From: Streptomyces ardesiacus
GTDB lineage: Bacteria > Actinomycetota > Actinomycetes > Streptomycetales > Streptomycetaceae
Direction: 5' to 3'
Assembly: GCF_003112575.1 (NCBI RefSeq)
Contig: NZ_BEWC01000004.1
Coordinates: forward strand, 124,001-188,000
Length of the DNA stretch: 64,000 bases
In this document: positions 1 to 8,417 of the stretch, piece by piece
Layout of the letters: each line of letters begins with the position of its first letter
Numbering within the stretch: position 1 is the stretch's first letter
Program-made: the position numbers and the translations under genes
Notes under the pieces: generated by a model
Seen by the model: the letters and a program-made list of their open reading frames with translations, nothing else
Told to the model about the DNA's origin: nothing
Database searches by the model: none

Positions 1-2
1 TC

Positions 3-119
3 TTCGCCGTGCTCCGCGACGGCACCCTCTACGCACCACGCACCCCTAAGCAGCCGTCGCACGACCGACTCGGGCTCGACGACGGACGTAGAAGCCCTCC
101 ACCCGGCCATTACCTCTGA
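3..119 (+). CDS. Possible 3' end of a gene cut by the window edge
   Basis: Frame 3 is open from the first bases to a TGA at 117-119 and begins FAVLRDGTLYAP. That start resembles the inner strand of class IV aminotransferases (branched-chain type), but the remaining residues are low complexity. If real, this is only the last 38 residues, or a remnant, of a forward gene. No family can be claimed. Confidence is low because the open stretch is short and its second half does not look like conserved protein. Confidence 0.2.
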   Translation, partial: FAVLRDGTLYAPRTPKQPSHDRLGLDDGRRSPPPGHYL

Positions 120-211
120 CGTCATCGACCACGCTCCCCTGCTGCGGCAACGTGGTGCATGTCAACGAGATCCCGACGACGGTTCCGGCACCCAAGGCCC
201 GAGGAGCAACC

Positions 212-655
212 ATGCCCATCACGTCCGCTGAGCTCACCGCGAGTTCCGTCACCGACACCACCCGCCACGTCGTCCAGGAGTTCCTCGCCGCCCGGATGGC
301 CGGGGACGTCGAGCGGCTCGTCGGGCTCTTCGCGGACGACGTCGACTGGCTACTCGCCGAGAACCCCGCCGTCCCGTGGATCCGGCCGCGCTCCACCGGA
401 GCCGAATGCGCCGCCCAGTTCACGGAGCTGGCCGAGCACACGGTGGCCGAGGATGCACGGGCCTCCGTCGACACGTTCCTCGTTGACGGCACCGACGCCG
501 TCCTGATGGGGCACCTCTCGGGGACCGTGCGCGCGACGGGGAAGTCCTTCGAGGGCCCCTTCGCGCTGCGCCTCACCGTCGAGGAGGGCCGGATCACCCG
601 GCATCACCTCTACGAGAACAGCGTATCGATCGCCGAGGCGTGCACCCCTTCCTGA
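212..655 (+). CDS. SnoaL-like / NTF2-fold protein
   Basis: This 147-residue protein looks like the SnoaL/ketosteroid-isomerase branch of the NTF2 fold. An N-terminal helix (FLAARMAGDVERLVGLFADD) is followed by a WLLAENP segment and C-terminal strands (GKSFEGPFALRLTVEEGRI) that form the cone-shaped pocket. These proteins are small cytosolic isomerases, cyclases or ligand-binding proteins, so the fold alone gives no substrate. The ATG at 212 is chosen because GAGGAG lies 6 bases upstream; an in-frame ATG at 152 lacks a ribosome site and would add unconserved residues. It is a single gene with no operon partner. The family call is fairly sure and the function unknown. Confidence 0.8.
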   Translation: MPITSAELTASSVTDTTRHVVQEFLAARMAGDVERLVGLFADDVDWLLAENPAVPWIRPRSTGAECAAQFTELAEHTVAEDARASVDTFLVDGTDAVLMGHLSGTVRATGKSFEGPFALRLTVEEGRITRHHLYENSVSIAEACTPS

Positions 656-908
656 GTCCCGCCCCCCCCGAGTCGCGACCTGGCCGGTGCCGGGGCAGGC
701 CCTCGCGGAAAGGGTCCGCTCCTCCGCCAAGGGGGCTCAGGTGCTTCTGCGCTTCCTGATGTTCTTCGCTCGAAGCAGCGTCCCGGTCGCGGGCACGGCC
801 GTCTCCACCGGCCCCCATCTGTCGGCACGGCCTACGAGCGTTTGCCGTCGCGGGAGTTGATGCATCGTCCACGGTCGGGAGCGTCGAGTGCGTGGGCGCC
901 TGGTGCGG

Positions 909-1880
909 CTACGCGTGTTCGCGTTCCATGTCGATCACGTACTTCCCCCGGACGCCGCCGGCTTCCAGCCTCCCGTGTGCCTCCGCGATGCCGGACATGG
1001 GAAAGATCGAGTCGATCACGGGCCGGATGCTTCCTGCCTCGGTGAGGCGGGTCAGCTCGCCGATCCGGTCCGCGGAAGGGTTGTTGCTGAAGAGCTTGAA
1101 CCGCCGTGGTGATACGGCGGCCCGCAAGCCGGACCCGAGTATCGAGGTGAGCATGCGGTCGGTGTCGAAGGCGAGGGCCACCATCCGCCCCCGCCGGGAC
1201 AGCCGCGCCCGATAGGAGCCCAGATCGGTGCCCACGACGTCGACGACGACGTCGAAGCGGCCGAGGTCCGCCGGCCGTGCGGTGCGGTAGTCGAGCGCCT
1301 CGTCGGCTCCGAGTGCGGTGACCCAGCCGAGATTGCGGGCTGAGGCGAGGGCGGTGACACGGGCACCGAGGGCCTTGCCCAGCTGTACGGCGACGCTGCC
1401 GACGCCTCCGGTCGCACCCCGGATCAGGAGCCGTTCGCCGGGGGCGAGATGGGCCTTGTCCGTCAGTGCCGTCAGTGCCGTCAGTGCGGTGGTGCCCGAC
1501 ACGGGGAGAGCCGCGGCTTCGACGAGGCTCAGGTTCTTCGGCGCCCGGGCCAGCCGCTCCTGGGGAACGGAAACGTAGTCGGCGAGAGAGCCGAAGGCGA
1601 AGTGGGGCATGAGCCCCCACACCGCGTCTCCGGCCTGCCAGGCATGGACGCCCGGCCCGGTCGCCGAGACGCGGCCGGCGAAGTCGCCGCCCGTGCCGCG
1701 GGGGAACGGGGCCCGGCTGATCCGGCGCATCCGCCCCGAGCGGAAGGCGATCTCTCCCGCGTCCACGCTGGCGGCGTGGACCTCGACGAGTACTTCTCCC
1801 GGTCCCGGCCGCGGGGCGGGCACTTCGTTGACGCGTAGCACTTCGGGCGGGCCAAAACGGTCGTACTGCACGACACGCAT
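909..1880 (-). CDS. NADPH:quinone reductase-like zinc-free MDR oxidoreductase
   Basis: A 323-residue medium-chain dehydrogenase/reductase. It has an N-terminal GroES-like domain (GGDFAGRV near residue 64, GDAVWG near 84) and a Rossmann domain with the nucleotide motif GATGGVGSVAVQL at 155-167. No zinc-binding cysteine cluster is visible, which places it with quinone-oxidoreductase/zeta-crystallin enzymes that reduce quinones or enones with NADPH in the cytosol. Residues 130-139 carry an ALT-ALT-ALT run encoded by a 9-bp sequence repeated three times (1462-1488), probably a replication-slippage expansion. The ATG at 1880 has GAGGGA just upstream; the longer reading frame starts beyond the promoter. 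It is divergent from the TetR gene at 1983, which probably represses it. Confidence 0.9.
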   Translation of the reverse strand: MRVVQYDRFGPPEVLRVNEVPAPRPGPGEVLVEVHAASVDAGEIAFRSGRMRRISRAPFPRGTGGDFAGRVSATGPGVHAWQAGDAVWGLMPHFAFGSLADYVSVPQERLARAPKNLSLVEAAALPVSGTTALTALTALTDKAHLAPGERLLIRGATGGVGSVAVQLGKALGARVTALASARNLGWVTALGADEALDYRTARPADLGRFDVVVDVVGTDLGSYRARLSRRGRMVALAFDTDRMLTSILGSGLRAAVSPRRFKLFSNNPSADRIGELTRLTEAGSIRPVIDSIFPMSGIAEAHGRLEAGGVRGKYVIDMEREHA

Positions 1881-1902
1881 GCGGGATCCCTCGCTCTCCA
1901 TA

Positions 1903-1960
1903 AAAGTGGGGTGGCCCCCCACTTTGCTTGGGCTACAGTAACCGGAGAGCCACCCCATTT
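1903..1960. promoter_or_regulatory. Divergent promoter with TetR operator candidates
   Basis: Three half-sites of the type AAARTGGGGTGGC lie between the oxidoreductase and tetR starts: forward at 1903-1915, reverse around 1930-1914 and reverse at 1960-1949. GTGGGG and CCCCAC (1906-1922) form an inverted repeat. This is what an autoregulating TetR protein controlling a divergent gene would need. The assignment is inferred from position and symmetry only. Confidence 0.6.
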
Positions 1961-1982
1961 AGCAAGCGGCAAGGAGGGCACC

Positions 1983-2564
1983 GTGACCGACTCCCCCCGG
2001 CAGCGCCCCATGCGCGCGGACGCCCGGCGCAACTACGAACGCATCGTCGCCGCGGCCCAGGAAGTGTTCGCCGCGGACGGCGCCGGTGCCTCCCTGGAAG
2101 AGATCGCCCGCCGGGCCGAGGTGGGGTCGGCCACGCTGCACCGGCATTTCCCCACCCGGCGTTCCCTGCTCGAAGTCGTCTTCCACGACCGCGTCGAGGC
2201 GCTCTGCGCCAGGGCCCGGGAGCACGCCGGGCGCAGCGCGCCCGGTGACGCGCTCATCGCGTGGCTCCGGGATCTCAACATCTACGCTGCGGCCAGCCGC
2301 GGTCTGGCGTCCTCACTGCTGCGCGACGGCCGGGACACCGACCTCCTGCAAGAGAACGGAGACTGCCGAGCGATGATCACAGCTACGGCCGGAGACCTCC
2401 TGCACCGCGCACAGCAGGCAGGCTCACTGCGCGCCGGTGTACAGCCCGAAGACCTCCTCGCCCTCGTCAACGCCATCTCACTCGCCACCGAGCACCACAG
2501 GGACGACGCCCAGGCGAACAGACTGCTCGACCTCGTCATCGACGGCATCCGTCTGCCGCACTGA
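1983..2564 (+). CDS. TetR/AcrR family transcriptional regulator
   Basis: A 193-residue repressor-type protein. Residues about 10-65 form the TetR helix-turn-helix (RIVAAAQEVFAADG, then ASLEEIARRAEVGSATLHRHF). The rest is an alpha-helical ligand-binding domain of the TetR_C type. The GTG at 1983 follows AAGGAGGG at 1971-1978, a near-perfect ribosome site. It is divergent from the quinone-reductase-like gene, with symmetric repeats in the shared promoter, so it most likely represses that gene and itself until an electrophile or quinone binds. The ligand is unknown. Confidence 0.9.
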   Translation: MTDSPRQRPMRADARRNYERIVAAAQEVFAADGAGASLEEIARRAEVGSATLHRHFPTRRSLLEVVFHDRVEALCARAREHAGRSAPGDALIAWLRDLNIYAAASRGLASSLLRDGRDTDLLQENGDCRAMITATAGDLLHRAQQAGSLRAGVQPEDLLALVNAISLATEHHRDDAQANRLLDLVIDGIRLPH

Positions 2565-2734
2565 CACCCTCCTCCCCCGCAGTGTCGGGGCGGTCGGCGA
2601 GCGCCCGGACGGGGAGGGGCAGCCGGCTGGAAGGGGACCCGGTCACGAACCTGGTGGCGGAGGGCATGCGGATACTTCTTCCGCATGAGAAGGCGAGGGG
2701 ACGAGACGACCAGATGACGGCGAGGTGGGCGGGT

Positions 2735-3030
2735 TCAGGAGGCCGCTTCGACGGTCATCCGGGCGGCTCCGGAGAGCTGGTCGGCGTCCGCGTCGGTGTG
2801 GCCGAGGATCAGCAGGTCCGGGGAGGCGGAGGGGCAGTCCTTGAGGAAGACGGCGAGGTTTGCCCCAGGGGGCGTAGTAGGCGAGGTCTCCGGCCTTGGC
2901 GGCGGTCGGCTCGGGAGCGTTCTCGGTGGTCAGCTCGCGCGGCGGGTCGGCGATGCGCTCCGTTCCCTGGAAGTCCTCAGGCCGAGGGTGAGCGGGAGCA
3001 AGGAGGCCAGGTCGCGGGCGGCGGGACTGC
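2735..3030 (-). pseudogene. Cyclophilin-like fold protein, broken by two frameshifts
   Basis: The reverse strand encodes three consecutive pieces of one small cyclophilin-like domain in different frames. The first is SPAARDLASLLPLTLGL (about 3028-2978), the second EDFQGTERIADPPRELTTEN through GDLAYYAPWG (about 2980-2850), and the third NLAVFLKDCPSASPDLLILG through the TGA at 2735 (from about 2850). The order and spacing match actinobacterial cyclophilin_like proteins, which have the signature YYAPWGNLA. One base is missing at the first junction and one extra at the second. The N-terminal strand is lost in a G-rich tract. The gene is therefore inactive unless the sequence contains two errors. 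Confidence 0.75.
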
Positions 3031-3297
3031 AGCCCCCTCCCCCACCCGGAGGCAGGGAAGAGGACCACCACGCCTCCCAGGAAACCCCCTCTTCACGCGC
3101 GCGGCGAGTCACCGGCAAGGGGCGTACCGGCAGTACATCCCTACGGCAGTGCGCGGACGCCGACAGACATGAGCGTGGACCACTCTTCGCCCACTGGGGC
3201 GGACGCCCCCTCAGCACCGCGGCCTGGCCGACCGTGAACCACAGCCCTGAGGGCCGAGGGGACGGGTTCAGGAGATGGACAGCGACAGGAGGACGCC

Positions 3298-3675
3298 TCA
3301 GGAGGCGGACGGTTCGATCTCGCCCGCGAAGACGATGACCTGGTCGATGAGGTTCCGTCGCAGATGGACGACGTCCGTTCCCGCCAGGCGGGGACCTCCG
3401 TCCGGCGTGGTGAAGACCCACTGGTACCGGGCCCACTCGTCAGGCATGTCCACCGCCGAACAGCGCACCATCGTGCCGGTCCCCGCCGGGTGGCGCCGAA
3501 TGTCCAGCACGAACCGCTCGACCGCCGCGATCCCTTCGCTGCGGCCCAACGGCCCCCAGAAGACCACGTCTGAGGTCAGAGCCTGGGAGAGCAGATCGGT
3601 CACATAGCTGTCGTCCGAGGCGTTGAACGCGGAGATGAACATGTCGATCGCGGAGCGTGCAATCTCTTCCTGCAT
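3298..3675 (-). CDS. SnoaL-like nuclear transport factor 2 family protein
   Basis: A 125-residue NTF2-fold protein. The N-terminal helix IDMFISAFNASD and the loop FWGPLGRSEGIAAVERFV match the SnoaL-like family, and the C-terminal strands RYQWVFTTPDGG and GTDVVHLRRNLIDQVIVF close the barrel. The motif 'region of motion to sheet with RNLIDQV' is typical of the ester- or polyketide-binding branch. It is not closely similar to the other NTF2 protein at 212. It stands alone between the cyclophilin pseudogene and a hydrolase transcribed the same way 200 bases upstream, so shared regulation is possible but not shown. Substrate unknown. Confidence 0.8.
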   Translation of the reverse strand: MQEEIARSAIDMFISAFNASDDSYVTDLLSQALTSDVVFWGPLGRSEGIAAVERFVLDIRRHPAGTGTMVRCSAVDMPDEWARYQWVFTTPDGGPRLAGTDVVHLRRNLIDQVIVFAGEIEPSAS

Positions 3676-3874
3676 GCCCCAGTAATACCAGCAGTTTCGC
3701 GTGCGTTCGTCCTGCGAGCCTGCGCCCAGGCCCCGGTGAACCCCCTGTCACAGCATCACGTCGGCGGTCTTCGTCCGGACGAACGGCCTGGCACTGCCGG
3801 GCAACGGTCGCCGACAGCGGCGGAGTTCCGGACCGGACGATGCACACCGCACCGGGGCCGAGTGTCGACTCAGG

Positions 3875-4864
3875 TCACTGGACTCGGTGCCCTGCGAGCG
3901 TGTCCAGGACGTCCGCAACGGGGGTGGGATCCAGGGGGCCGACGTGTGACGCCGCGGGAAAATCGTGCACGCGGAACCTGTTGCCGGGTGTGGACGCGTC
4001 GGCCTCCGCGATCATTCTGTCCTGGAGCGCGGTGGCGATCGTACGGTCCCTGCCGAAACGCAGGTACGTGCGGGGAATGCGTCCCCAGGTGCCCGCCCGG
4101 CCGACCGCTCGGCCCGCGTAGGCGGCGACGGGCTCGTCGGTCTGCATGCCGGCCAGGACCCGGCGGAAGTCGGCGTCGGGGTAGTCCGCGCAGATCATCT
4201 CCTTCAGGAGGGCCAACTCGCCCTTGACACCGGTGCGGAAGTTCAGCCGCAGCACCCCGAGCCGGTCCGGGTCACCCACCGTCAGCTCCACCGGGCTGAC
4301 CGCGTTCGCGTTCTCGGGTGCCGCCGTGCAGGCGTCAGCCGTGGGCAGGACACGGCTGGGACAGAAGGCCGCCATGTAGCAGATGTGGTGAAGCAGGTGG
4401 GGCACGGCGTCGCCCACACGGCTGACCGAGACGCCGCCCAGGCTGTGCCCGACCAGCACCACCGGGCCGTTCCGTGCGGCCCGCCGCACGATGCCCGTGA
4501 CGCGCGCCTCGTAGTCGTCCAGCCCGAGGCCCTTCAGCGGGGAGGGCTCGACCGCCATCGCCGTGAGGTCCTGCCGCTGGTACGACTCCGCCACGAAAGC
4601 CTCCGCGCCGTGCCGCGGCTGGTCCACCATGACGACGCGGTGCCCGCGCAGCACCAGTTCCCGCGCGATCGGCATCCAGAACGCGCCGGCGCTGTGGGTG
4701 CCGTGCACCAGTACGTAGGTTGCGGGCCCGCGACGCGGGGCCGCCGCGGCCGGCGAGGCCCCGAGCCCGGTGGCCATCGCCACGCCTCCCACCGCGAGTC
4801 CCAGCCCACGCAGCGCCGTCCGCCGGGTGGTGCCTGTCCGTTCTTCGTTCGTGTCATCCCTCAT
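3875..4864 (-). CDS. Tat-exported alpha/beta hydrolase
   Basis: This 329-residue protein starts with a twin-arginine signal: RRTALRGLG, then a hydrophobic stretch ending ASPAAAAPRR near residue 42. The mature part has an alpha/beta-hydrolase layout. It shows the oxyanion strand YVLVHGTHSAGAFW, the nucleophile elbow GHSLGG and a C-terminal histidine in FPAASHVGPLDP. It resembles the salicylate-esterase-like EstC group of small hydrolases acting on esters outside the cell. The ATG at 4864 gives the best signal peptide; a longer reading frame adds 18 residues without signal features. It is divergent from the protein kinase at 5053, sharing about 190 bases. Substrate unknown. Confidence 0.87.
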   Translation of the reverse strand: MRDDTNEERTGTTRRTALRGLGLAVGGVAMATGLGASPAAAAPRRGPATYVLVHGTHSAGAFWMPIARELVLRGHRVVMVDQPRHGAEAFVAESYQRQDLTAMAVEPSPLKGLGLDDYEARVTGIVRRAARNGPVVLVGHSLGGVSVSRVGDAVPHLLHHICYMAAFCPSRVLPTADACTAAPENANAVSPVELTVGDPDRLGVLRLNFRTGVKGELALLKEMICADYPDADFRRVLAGMQTDEPVAAYAGRAVGRAGTWGRIPRTYLRFGRDRTIATALQDRMIAEADASTPGNRFRVHDFPAASHVGPLDPTPVADVLDTLAGHRVQ

Positions 4865-5052
4865 GAACACGACGCTACGGACGGCCTGTTCGGCCCACCA
4901 GCGGTCCAGCACCCCCACAGGGGTGGACCCAGCACCACCCTGTCGTGCGGCTGGCGGGCACCGACCCGCGCGCCATGAGCGGCCCGACCGACGCGCAAGC
5001 GAGCATCTCCCAAGACCGTCTCACTGCTCGTTCTTCCCCTACCCTGAATCGC

Positions 5053-6561
5053 ATGGACGCACCGGGGGACATCGTTCAGGGCCGTTTCGAGCTGATCGAG
5101 CGGCTCGGCAGTGGGGGAATGGGCATGGTGTGGCGAGCTCGCGACACCACGCTGCACCGTGACGTGGCACTCAAATCCGTACGCCCGGACATCGATGCCT
5201 CCGACACGATGCGCGAGCGCGTCCTGCGCGAGGCCCGGGCCTTGGCACGGCTCAGCCACCCCAACGTCGTCACTGTCCACCACATCGTCGAGGCTGCACC
5301 GCACCCGTGGATCGTGATGGAGCTGGTGCCCGGCACGTCGCTCCAAGAGCGCCTTGCCTCCGGCCCGTTGAGCCCCCGAGATGCGGCGGGCATCGGCCGC
5401 CAGGTGCTTTCCGGGCTGACGGTGGCTCATGCGGCCGGCATCCAGCATCGGGACGTCAAGCCGGCGAACATCCTGCTGCGCCCCGACGGCACCGCCGTCC
5501 TCACCGACTTCGGCATCGTCTCCTTGCAGGGCACCACCTCGCTGACCGCCACCGGCGAACTCATCGGCTCCCCCGAGTACATCGCCCCCGAGCGCATACG
5601 CGGCCACGACGCCGACCCGGCGTCCGACCTGTGGTCCCTGGGGCTCGTCCTGTACGTATGTGTCGAGGGCGTAAGCCCGATGCGCCGCGCGTCCACGCTC
5701 GCCACACTCGCAGCCGTCCTCGACGACCCGGTTCCCCCGCCCGCCCACTCGGGTCCGCTCGCCCCCGTCCTCGGCGCCCTCCTCGTGCGCGATCCCTCGG
5801 CCCGGCCCGACGCGGCACAACTGGACGCCATGCTGGCCCAGGTCGAAAGGGGCACGAGCCCGTACTGGGCCCAGCCGACGGTGACGGCGGTGACACCGGG
5901 GACTCGAACCCCGACCGCAAGCTGCGACCTGCCGGAGACCGCAGGATCCGGGATTCCTCGGCGCCGCCGCACCACGATCATCGCTGCCGCGGCCGCTCTC
6001 GTGACCGCCGGGGCGGCACTTGCGCTGGGCCTCACTCTGCGGTCAACCGACAACGGGGCGAAGGCAGTCGGTGCAGGAGACGGCACGACGAGCACCTCGT
6101 CGGCACCGACCGTCTCCAGCGCGCTGTCCAGCCCCGCCGCTGAGCGGACGGCGACACCCACCAGGTCCCCCCAGGAGAAGGTCTCCCCCGCTCCGGCCCC
6201 GTCGAGGACGCCTTCCGATCCACCCACGGACGGCCGCTGGATCGCACAGCTCTTCTCCGAACCCGTCGCCTCGGGCAGCGCAGCGCGCGACCAACGTCTC
6301 AGACGCATCCGCGCCTCCGTCCCTGAGGCGACCTTCGTCCGTAGCGACGAGTACGCCTCCCTCCGCCCGGGCTTCTGGGTGATCTACGCTCCGGGCCCCT
6401 TCCCCAACGGGCGGGCAGCGCTTGCCTTCTGCGCCGAACATGGACGTGATACGGCGAACACCTGCATCGGACGCTACCTGAGCACCAGCCGAACCGACTT
6501 CCCCCTCCAGTGCCGGCCCCCGGCGGCGAACCCATCGGGCCGCTGCTCCCGCGACACGTAA
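5053..6561 (+). CDS. Membrane-anchored serine/threonine protein kinase (PknB type)
   Basis: A 502-residue Hanks-type kinase. Visible landmarks are the glycine loop GSGGMGMVW (19-27), the ATP lysine K41, the catalytic HRDVKPAN (132-139), TDFG (151-154) and the SPEYIAPE activation-loop end. After residue 270 comes a basic stop-transfer region (RRRR 303-306) and one membrane helix (about 308-329). A Ser/Thr/Pro-rich linker follows, then a 90-residue extracellular domain (DGRWIAQLF to RYLSTS) that looks like a small SPOR-like sensor. There are no PASTA repeats. It would sense something outside the cell and phosphorylate cytosolic targets. It sits alone, divergent from the exported hydrolase. Confidence 0.92.
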   Translation: MDAPGDIVQGRFELIERLGSGGMGMVWRARDTTLHRDVALKSVRPDIDASDTMRERVLREARALARLSHPNVVTVHHIVEAAPHPWIVMELVPGTSLQERLASGPLSPRDAAGIGRQVLSGLTVAHAAGIQHRDVKPANILLRPDGTAVLTDFGIVSLQGTTSLTATGELIGSPEYIAPERIRGHDADPASDLWSLGLVLYVCVEGVSPMRRASTLATLAAVLDDPVPPPAHSGPLAPVLGALLVRDPSARPDAAQLDAMLAQVERGTSPYWAQPTVTAVTPGTRTPTASCDLPETAGSGIPRRRRTTIIAAAAALVTAGAALALGLTLRSTDNGAKAVGAGDGTTSTSSAPTVSSALSSPAAERTATPTRSPQEKVSPAPAPSRTPSDPPTDGRWIAQLFSEPVASGSAARDQRLRRIRASVPEATFVRSDEYASLRPGFWVIYAPGPFPNGRAALAFCAEHGRDTANTCIGRYLSTSRTDFPLQCRPPAANPSGRCSRDT

Positions 6562-6747
6562 CACCCCCTCTGGGACACGACCACGCCACGCAGGACGAGG
6601 CGACGCCCCGGCAAGGAGGCCGGCCTTTCCTGGGCGCGCGAGGCGTAGGGGAAGCCGGTCAGGACGAGTGCCTGAACGTCGCCTGCCTCGAGACCGGGCA
6701 AAAGGCCGTACGAGACTCGGGACAGGCGGGCAGACCGCGCCATGGTG

Positions 6748-7173
6748 TCAGGCGGGCCGTGGAGCGTGCGCGGCCGGAGCAGTCGTGACCTTGCGGGTCT
6801 CGCGCATGAGCAGCAGGCCGTTGGCCACCATCAGTGTCGCGGTAAGGCCGTGGACGCCGAGCGCGGCGGCCACGGAGCCGTGGTGGGCCAACACGTTGGC
6901 CATGTCCCCGTATGCCGCAAGGGCCTCCACCAGCATGGCCCAGCCCAGCGCCCGGCGGTGACCTGCCACGAGCAGGACCCCCAGCACCAGGGCCATGACG
7001 AGGTCGCGGGTGCCCTTGACGATCAGGAAGCCACCACCGTCCCCGGACGGCCAGCTCGGCAGGCCGAAGCCCGGCGCCACCGTCTCCGGGCGCAGGACGA
7101 ACTCCGACCCGAACCAGAGAATGAAGAGGATGAAAGCGACGGCCAGGACGGTGTTGGTCTTCTTCAGCGACAT
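6748..7173 (-). CDS. DUF4267 family membrane protein
   Basis: A 141-residue protein with about four hydrophobic segments: VLAVAFILFILWFGSEFV, LVMALVLGVLLVAG, a central helix and GLTATLMVANGLLLM. The spacing and the GLPSWPSG / KGTRDLVM signature match DUF4267 (DUF4345-like) integral membrane proteins of unknown function. The ATG at 7173 is 26 bases downstream of the DUF1772 gene's end, so both are probably one transcript controlled by the divergent TetR protein at 7738. DUF4267 and DUF1772 proteins often occur together, which hints at a membrane oxidoreductase or stress role, but nothing here proves it. Confidence 0.8.
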   Translation of the reverse strand: MSLKKTNTVLAVAFILFILWFGSEFVLRPETVAPGFGLPSWPSGDGGGFLIVKGTRDLVMALVLGVLLVAGHRRALGWAMLVEALAAYGDMANVLAHHGSVAAALGVHGLTATLMVANGLLLMRETRKVTTAPAAHAPRPA

Positions 7174-7199
7174 CGTTCTGCTCCTTGTGGGTGTCGGTC

Positions 7200-7646
7200 T
7201 CAGACGAGGGCGGTGACCAGGAAGACGAAGGCGGCGACGATGACGGCGACGCGGACGTAGTGGTAGCGGTCCCAGCGGTTCATCTGCTCCTTCCAGTCCG
7301 CGGGCCGGTTCTCGGGGGTCCACGTCTTGCCCCGGTTGTTGATCGGGACGAGCAGCAGGAGCGACATGATCACGCTGACGATCAGCAGCGCGGCGGCGAT
7401 GACGACGAGTCCGGTGCCGGGGCGGTCCCATCCGGCGATGGCCCAGACGGCACTGAGGACGAGTGAGCCGATGTACCAGAACGGCATGAGGGCGCCGAGC
7501 ATCCGGCCACCGTGGGCACGGGCGAGCTGGTCACTGTCCTCGGGAAGGGCGCTGAAGATGCGGTTCATGACGAAGGCGACGGAGAACTCCACCCCCACCA
7601 TCAGGCCGACGATCACGGTGGTGAACACCTCGAGTGCGTTGAGCAT
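7200..7646 (-). CDS. DUF1772 / anthrone oxygenase-like membrane protein
   Basis: A 148-residue, four-helix membrane protein. The first helix contains VGVEFSVAFVMNRIF, the second ALMPFWYIGSLVLSAVW, the third IVSVIMSLLLLVPINNRGKTW and the last VIVAAFVFLVTALV. The INNR motif and the WDRYHYVRV tail match DUF1772, the family that includes anthrone oxygenases acting on aromatic polyketides. No polyketide genes are in the window, so a housekeeping or detoxification role is equally possible. It is the first gene of a two-gene unit divergent from TetR, and palindromes at 7663 and 7716 sit in the shared promoter. Confidence 0.85.
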   Translation of the reverse strand: MLNALEVFTTVIVGLMVGVEFSVAFVMNRIFSALPEDSDQLARAHGGRMLGALMPFWYIGSLVLSAVWAIAGWDRPGTGLVVIAAALLIVSVIMSLLLLVPINNRGKTWTPENRPADWKEQMNRWDRYHYVRVAVIVAAFVFLVTALV

Positions 7647-7662
7647 GATGACCCCTCCTGGG

Positions 7663-7728
7663 ATCTAGCGTCGCTAGATGATGAGGCAACGCTAGCACTG
7701 TTGCCGCTCGATTGTCTAGCGGTGCTAG
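7663..7728. promoter_or_regulatory. Paired CTAGC palindromes, TetR operator
   Basis: ATCTAGCGTCGCTAGAT at 7663-7679 is a perfect 17-bp palindrome, and CTAGCGGTGCTAG at 7716-7728 repeats the same half-site with a 3-base centre. A lone GCTAGC lies between them at 7691-7696. The two sites flank the divergent promoters of the DUF1772 unit and tetR; CTAG is rare in Streptomyces DNA, which makes this clustering stand out. Confidence 0.75.
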
Positions 7729-7737
7729 GGTTGGGTC

Positions 7738-8316
7738 ATGTCAGTACAAGAACGCAAGCAGCGCGAAAGGGCGGAGCGCGAGCGTCTCATCGTGGCGACA
7801 GCCCGCGAACTCGCCGAGCAGCAGGGCTGGGACGCGGTCACGACCCGCCGGCTCGCCGAGCGCATCGAGTACAGCCAGCCGGTCCTCTACAGCCACTTCC
7901 GCGGCAAGCGGGAGATCATCGGCGCCGTCGCCCTGGAGGGCGCCACCGAGCTGGCCGGGGCGGTGCGTGCCGCGACCTCCGCCGCGCACGGCCCACGCGA
8001 ACGGGTCGCCGCGCTCGCCCGCGCCTACCTCGACTTCGCCGCACTCAACCCGGCGGTCTACGACGCCTTGTTCCAGCTCGACGGCGGCCTGGCATACGCG
8101 CAGGAGCACACCCCGGAGCCGCTGAAGGACGCCTTCGCCGCACTGCTGGAGAGCCTGGGCGAGGTCGCCGGGGACGGTGTCCATCCGGGGCTGTTCACCG
8201 AGGTGTTCTGGGCGTCCCTGCACGGCCTTGCGACTCTGACCCGGGCGGGACGCTTGCTGCCGGAGGACGCCGCGCAGAGGGTGGAGTTGCTGGTGGACCG
8301 GCTCGCCGTGGTCTGA
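7738..8316 (+). CDS. TetR/AcrR family transcriptional regulator (WHG-type)
   Basis: A 192-residue protein. The DNA-binding part (about 15-62) reads LIVATARELAEQQGWDAVTTRRLAERIEYSQPVLYSHF. The C-terminal half, with YLDFAALNPAVYDALF and WASLHGLATL, is the TetR_C_33/WHG-like ligand domain. The ATG at 7738 lies only 10 bases past the second palindrome, so the protein probably represses its own promoter as well as the DUF1772/DUF4267 unit. Little room exists for a ribosome site, suggesting a leaderless or very short-leader transcript. Confidence 0.9.
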   Translation: MSVQERKQRERAERERLIVATARELAEQQGWDAVTTRRLAERIEYSQPVLYSHFRGKREIIGAVALEGATELAGAVRAATSAAHGPRERVAALARAYLDFAALNPAVYDALFQLDGGLAYAQEHTPEPLKDAFAALLESLGEVAGDGVHPGLFTEVFWASLHGLATLTRAGRLLPEDAAQRVELLVDRLAVV

Positions 8317-8352
8317 CACACCGTCCCGGCGGCCGGGCACACGAGAAAGAGG

Positions 8353-8402
8353 GAGGAAAGAGGGCCGTCTCCGTCCGGGGATGACGGGCGACCCTCTTCC
8401 TC
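8353..8402. terminator. Bidirectional terminator between convergent genes
   Basis: GAGGAAAGAGGG (8353-8364) pairs with CCCTCTTCCTC (8392-8402), with one bulged base, around a GC-rich loop. It lies between the convergent ends of tetR (8316) and the MMPL gene (8418). Confidence 0.6.
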
Positions 8403-8417
8403 GCGGTGGAGCTGGCT

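Noticed and set aside
5897-5913. A perfect tRNA T-arm-like sequence on the reverse strand (CGGGG TTCGAGT CCCCG) inside the protein kinase gene
   Set aside because: No matching acceptor, anticodon or D arm was found where a tRNA would need them, and the bases are in frame in a real gene; treated as coincidence or at most an attachment-site trace.
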